Shown piece after piece: positions 62,277 through 64,000 of a stretch of DNA of 64,000 nucleotides. The notes under the pieces are model-generated. The model did no database searches. It was not told where the DNA came from and worked only from the letters and a program-made list of their open reading frames with translations. Both the position numbers and the translations under genes were made by a program. Numbering within the stretch: the first letter of the stretch is position 1; each line of letters opens with the position of its first letter. This stretch comes from JAFKFJ01 sp963786445 (lineage in GTDB: Bacteria > Pseudomonadota > Alphaproteobacteria > Acetobacterales > Acetobacteraceae): positions 248,001 through 312,000 of the forward strand of contig CAWAZU010000008.1 in NCBI GenBank assembly GCA_963786445.1. The letters run 5' to 3'.

Positions 62277-63158
62277 ATGATGCAGACGCGCATGATCGGG
62301 GATGTGCGGGTGACGCGGATACTCGAATACGCGGCACCGACACACGACCCTGCCTTCCTGTTCCCCGACCTCAAGCAGGCGGAGCTCGACCGGCACGCCG
62401 CCTGGCTCGCGCCGCACCACTACATCGCGCCCATGAACCGGCTGATCGTGACGATCCAGATCTGGGTGGTGCAGACCGGCGGGAACGTCATCGTCGTCGA
62501 TACCGGCGTCGGCAACCGCAAGCCGCGCGCCATCGCGCGCATGAACATGTTGAACACGCTGGTGCTGCCGTGGCTGGAAGCCGCCGGCGCCGCGCCGGCC
62601 AAAGTGACGCACGTCGTCCACACCCATCTGCACTGCGACCATGTCGGCTGGGACACCAGCTTCGTCGATGGGCGCTGGATCCCCACCTTCCCGAACGCCC
62701 GCTACCTGCTGCCGAAGACCGATTTCGACCACTACCGTGCGGAAACCGGGCAGCGGGCCAATCCGATCATCGACCAGGCCTTCGCCGACAGCGTGATGCC
62801 GGTGGTCGATGCGGGCCTCGCCGATCTGATTGCGGACCAGCGCGAGATCGCCGGCGTGCTGACGGTCGAGCCGGCGCCCGGCCACAGCCCCGGACAGCTC
62901 ACCTACCGCATCCGCTCGCAGGGCGAGGAGGGCATCTTCAGCGCCGACGTGATGCACAGCCCGCTGCAGATCGTGAAGCCTGAGCTGAACACGTCATACT
63001 GCGTCGATCCCGCAGCGGCCCGCGCGAGCCGGGCGGCGTTGCTGGCCCGTGCCGCGGACCGCGAGGCGCTGATCATGCCGATGCATTTCGGTGCGCCGCA
63101 TTGCGGCTATATCCGCCAGCAAGGCGGCGGCTATGTATTCGAGGGCGCGGCCTGGTAG
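62277..63158 (+). CDS. MBL-fold metallo-hydrolase
   Basis: This 293-residue protein has the metallo-beta-lactamase fold with the zinc motif THLHCDHVGWD (residues ~119-129), the further ligands in APGHSPGQLTY and FSADVMHS, and the last histidine in PMHFGAPHC. The branch includes quorum-quenching lactonases and methyl-parathion-hydrolase-like enzymes. Because it follows the lactonase-like gene with the altered nucleophile, it may be the real lactone hydrolase of the pathway. The ATG at 62277 follows GGAGGGA. Substrate is not known. Confidence 0.9.
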   Translation: MMQTRMIGDVRVTRILEYAAPTHDPAFLFPDLKQAELDRHAAWLAPHHYIAPMNRLIVTIQIWVVQTGGNVIVVDTGVGNRKPRAIARMNMLNTLVLPWLEAAGAAPAKVTHVVHTHLHCDHVGWDTSFVDGRWIPTFPNARYLLPKTDFDHYRAETGQRANPIIDQAFADSVMPVVDAGLADLIADQREIAGVLTVEPAPGHSPGQLTYRIRSQGEEGIFSADVMHSPLQIVKPELNTSYCVDPAAARASRAALLARAADREALIMPMHFGAPHCGYIRQQGGGYVFEGAAW

Positions 63159-63185
63159 CCGCGCCGGCAGCAAGGAAGTTGCGAC

Positions 63186-63536
63186 ATGATCAAGATGATC
63201 GCTCTGCTGAAGCGCAAGGACTCGCTCACGCACGAGCAGTTCGTCAGGCACTGGCTCGAGGTTCACGGGCCGCTGGCGCACGCCGTGCCGCAGATCCGGC
63301 GCTACGTGCAATCGCACATCGCCACCACGGCGTCGCGGCCCGACATCCCGGACATCCCGGTGGACGTGGACGGGATCGCCGAACTCTGGTTCGACAACCA
63401 GCAGGAGCTGGCCGCGGCGCAGGACACGGTGGCGATGCGGCAGCTGCTCGCCGACGGCGCGACCTTTATCGGCGAGATCAAGACGTTCCTTGTGACCGAG
63501 CGGGTCATCGTGCCGCCGCGTGACGTGGACCGCTGA
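63186..63536 (+). CDS. EthD-domain protein, methylmuconolactone methylisomerase (MmlI)-like
   Basis: This 116-residue protein has the dimeric ferredoxin-like EthD fold: IKMIALLKRKDSLTHEQFVR at the start, HWLEVHGPL, and the C-terminal block GIAELWFDNQQEL, then FIGEIKTFLVTER. From memory, the C-terminal block resembles 4-methylmuconolactone methylisomerase of the modified ortho pathway. That would fit the nearby muconolactone isomerase and CoA-transferase. The match is by eye and needs a search; many EthD proteins have unknown roles. It lies 27 bases after the MBL-fold gene and closes the plus-strand unit. Confidence 0.78.
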   Translation: MIKMIALLKRKDSLTHEQFVRHWLEVHGPLAHAVPQIRRYVQSHIATTASRPDIPDIPVDVDGIAELWFDNQQELAAAQDTVAMRQLLADGATFIGEIKTFLVTERVIVPPRDVDR

Positions 63537-63548
63537 CGGCGGCCCGCA

Positions 63549-64000
63549 CTACCGCCTGGTCGATCCCGCCGCCAGCCGCGACGCCCCGACCGCGACCAAC
63601 AGCACCGCGCCATCGAATCCCGGTTCCACCCAGCCCGGTGCGCCGAGCAGCTGCAGGCCGTTCAGCCCGACGGCGACGAGCAGCACCGCGAAGCCGGTGC
63701 CGAGCACGTTGAAGCGTCCGACCTTCACCGCGGTCGCGCCGAGAAAACAGGCGGCCAGTGCGGGCAGGAGGTAGTTCGCGCCGATCCCGGAACTCGCCGA
63801 GCCGGTGCGCGCGAGGCTGAGGAAGCCGCAGAACGCGGCGACGACGCCCGAGATGACGAACGAGACGACGAGCATCCGGCCGGTCCGGACGCCGACCAGT
63901 TCGCTCGCGCGGCGCGACAGGCCGACGGCGACCAGCTTGCGGCCGAACGTCGTGTGCTCGCAGACCACCCAGAACGCGACGAGGCCGCCGAGCCCGATCC
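63549..64000 (-). CDS. Sugar ABC permease (RbsC-like), C-terminal part (5' end outside window)
   Basis: The frame is open to the right edge, so only the last ~150 residues are seen. They contain hydrophobic segments, the coupling region GVRTGRMLVVSFVISGVVA, and LLPALAACFLGATAVKVGRF with the permease motif FNVLGTGFAVLLVAVG. This is the pattern of ribose/xylose-type permeases. It is convergent with the EthD gene, 12 bases away. The rest of the transporter must lie to the right of the window. Confidence 0.88.
   Translation of the reverse strand, partial: IGLGGLVAFWVVCEHTTFGRKLVAVGLSRRASELVGVRTGRMLVVSFVISGVVAAFCGFLSLARTGSASSGIGANYLLPALAACFLGATAVKVGRFNVLGTGFAVLLVAVGLNGLQLLGAPGWVEPGFDGAVLLVAVGASRLAAGSTRR

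Overview
The window is very GC-rich and densely coded, with third-position G/C almost everywhere. Gene content points to an alphaproteobacterium, most likely of the family Acetobacteraceae. The reasons are a purMN / CDP-alcohol phosphatidyltransferase / AI-2E transporter / HdaA / ppk1 / ppx gene set typical of Rhodospirillales-type genomes, an aa3-oxidase subunit IV micro-protein, a PQQ alcohol dehydrogenase, a GDSL hydrolase fused to a Hint domain, and many ABC uptake systems. The assignment is an inference from gene content; no rRNA or tRNA gene was seen.

Layout. 1-3700: two Gfo/Idh/MocA sugar or inositol dehydrogenases and a secreted PQQ dehydrogenase. 3800-4450: first copy of a duplicated arginine/proline-rich protein of unknown function. 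4500-9064 (minus): ppx, ppk1 and hdaA. 9222-13758: a rhamnose/ribose-type sugar ABC operon. 13753-18047 (minus): an MFS/MarR pair, a GDSL-Hint hydrolase and an EamA transporter. 18054-21586: AI-2E transporter, phosphatidyltransferase, and divergent purM-purN. 21600-27120: oxidase subunit IV, part of an NMT1-type ABC system, an aminotransferase and two glycosyltransferases. 27181-32046: a ROK regulator and a sugar ABC operon without an ATPase. 32068-32869: second copy of the duplicated protein gene, bracketed by repeats. 33034-34513: zwf. 34586-40204: a dipeptide/oligopeptide-type ABC system.

40284-58004 is a nitrogen-compound catabolic region. It holds two amidases, a LysR regulator, an N-carbamoylsarcosine-amidase-like isochorismatase, HyuA and HyuB hydantoinases, a spermidine/putrescine-type ABC transporter, a zinc hydantoinase, an AllA-like lyase, a CobW GTPase with a CxxC partner, and a NodB-type deacetylase. 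The plus-strand genes 43069-55733 look like one long operon for importing and opening a cyclic amide, hydantoin or ureide.

58249-63536 is a small catabolic regulon: SnoaL-like protein, IclR regulator, muconolactone-isomerase-like protein, 3-oxoadipate CoA-transferase subunits, an enol-lactonase-like hydrolase, an MBL-fold hydrolase and an EthD/MmlI-like protein. Two of its divergent promoters carry the same composite motif (GTCC-N7-GGACATCCG-N8-AGCGGACAC), a strong candidate for the IclR operator. The window ends inside a sugar ABC permease.

Five otherwise intact genes (GDSL-Hint, NMT1-like binding protein, one sugar permease, zwf, one amidase) are each broken by one extra base in a short homopolymer or GC-rich run. 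This looks more like assembly insertion error than independent gene decay. No CRISPR array, insertion sequence, rRNA or tRNA was recognised. No stretch over 300 bases lacks a gene.
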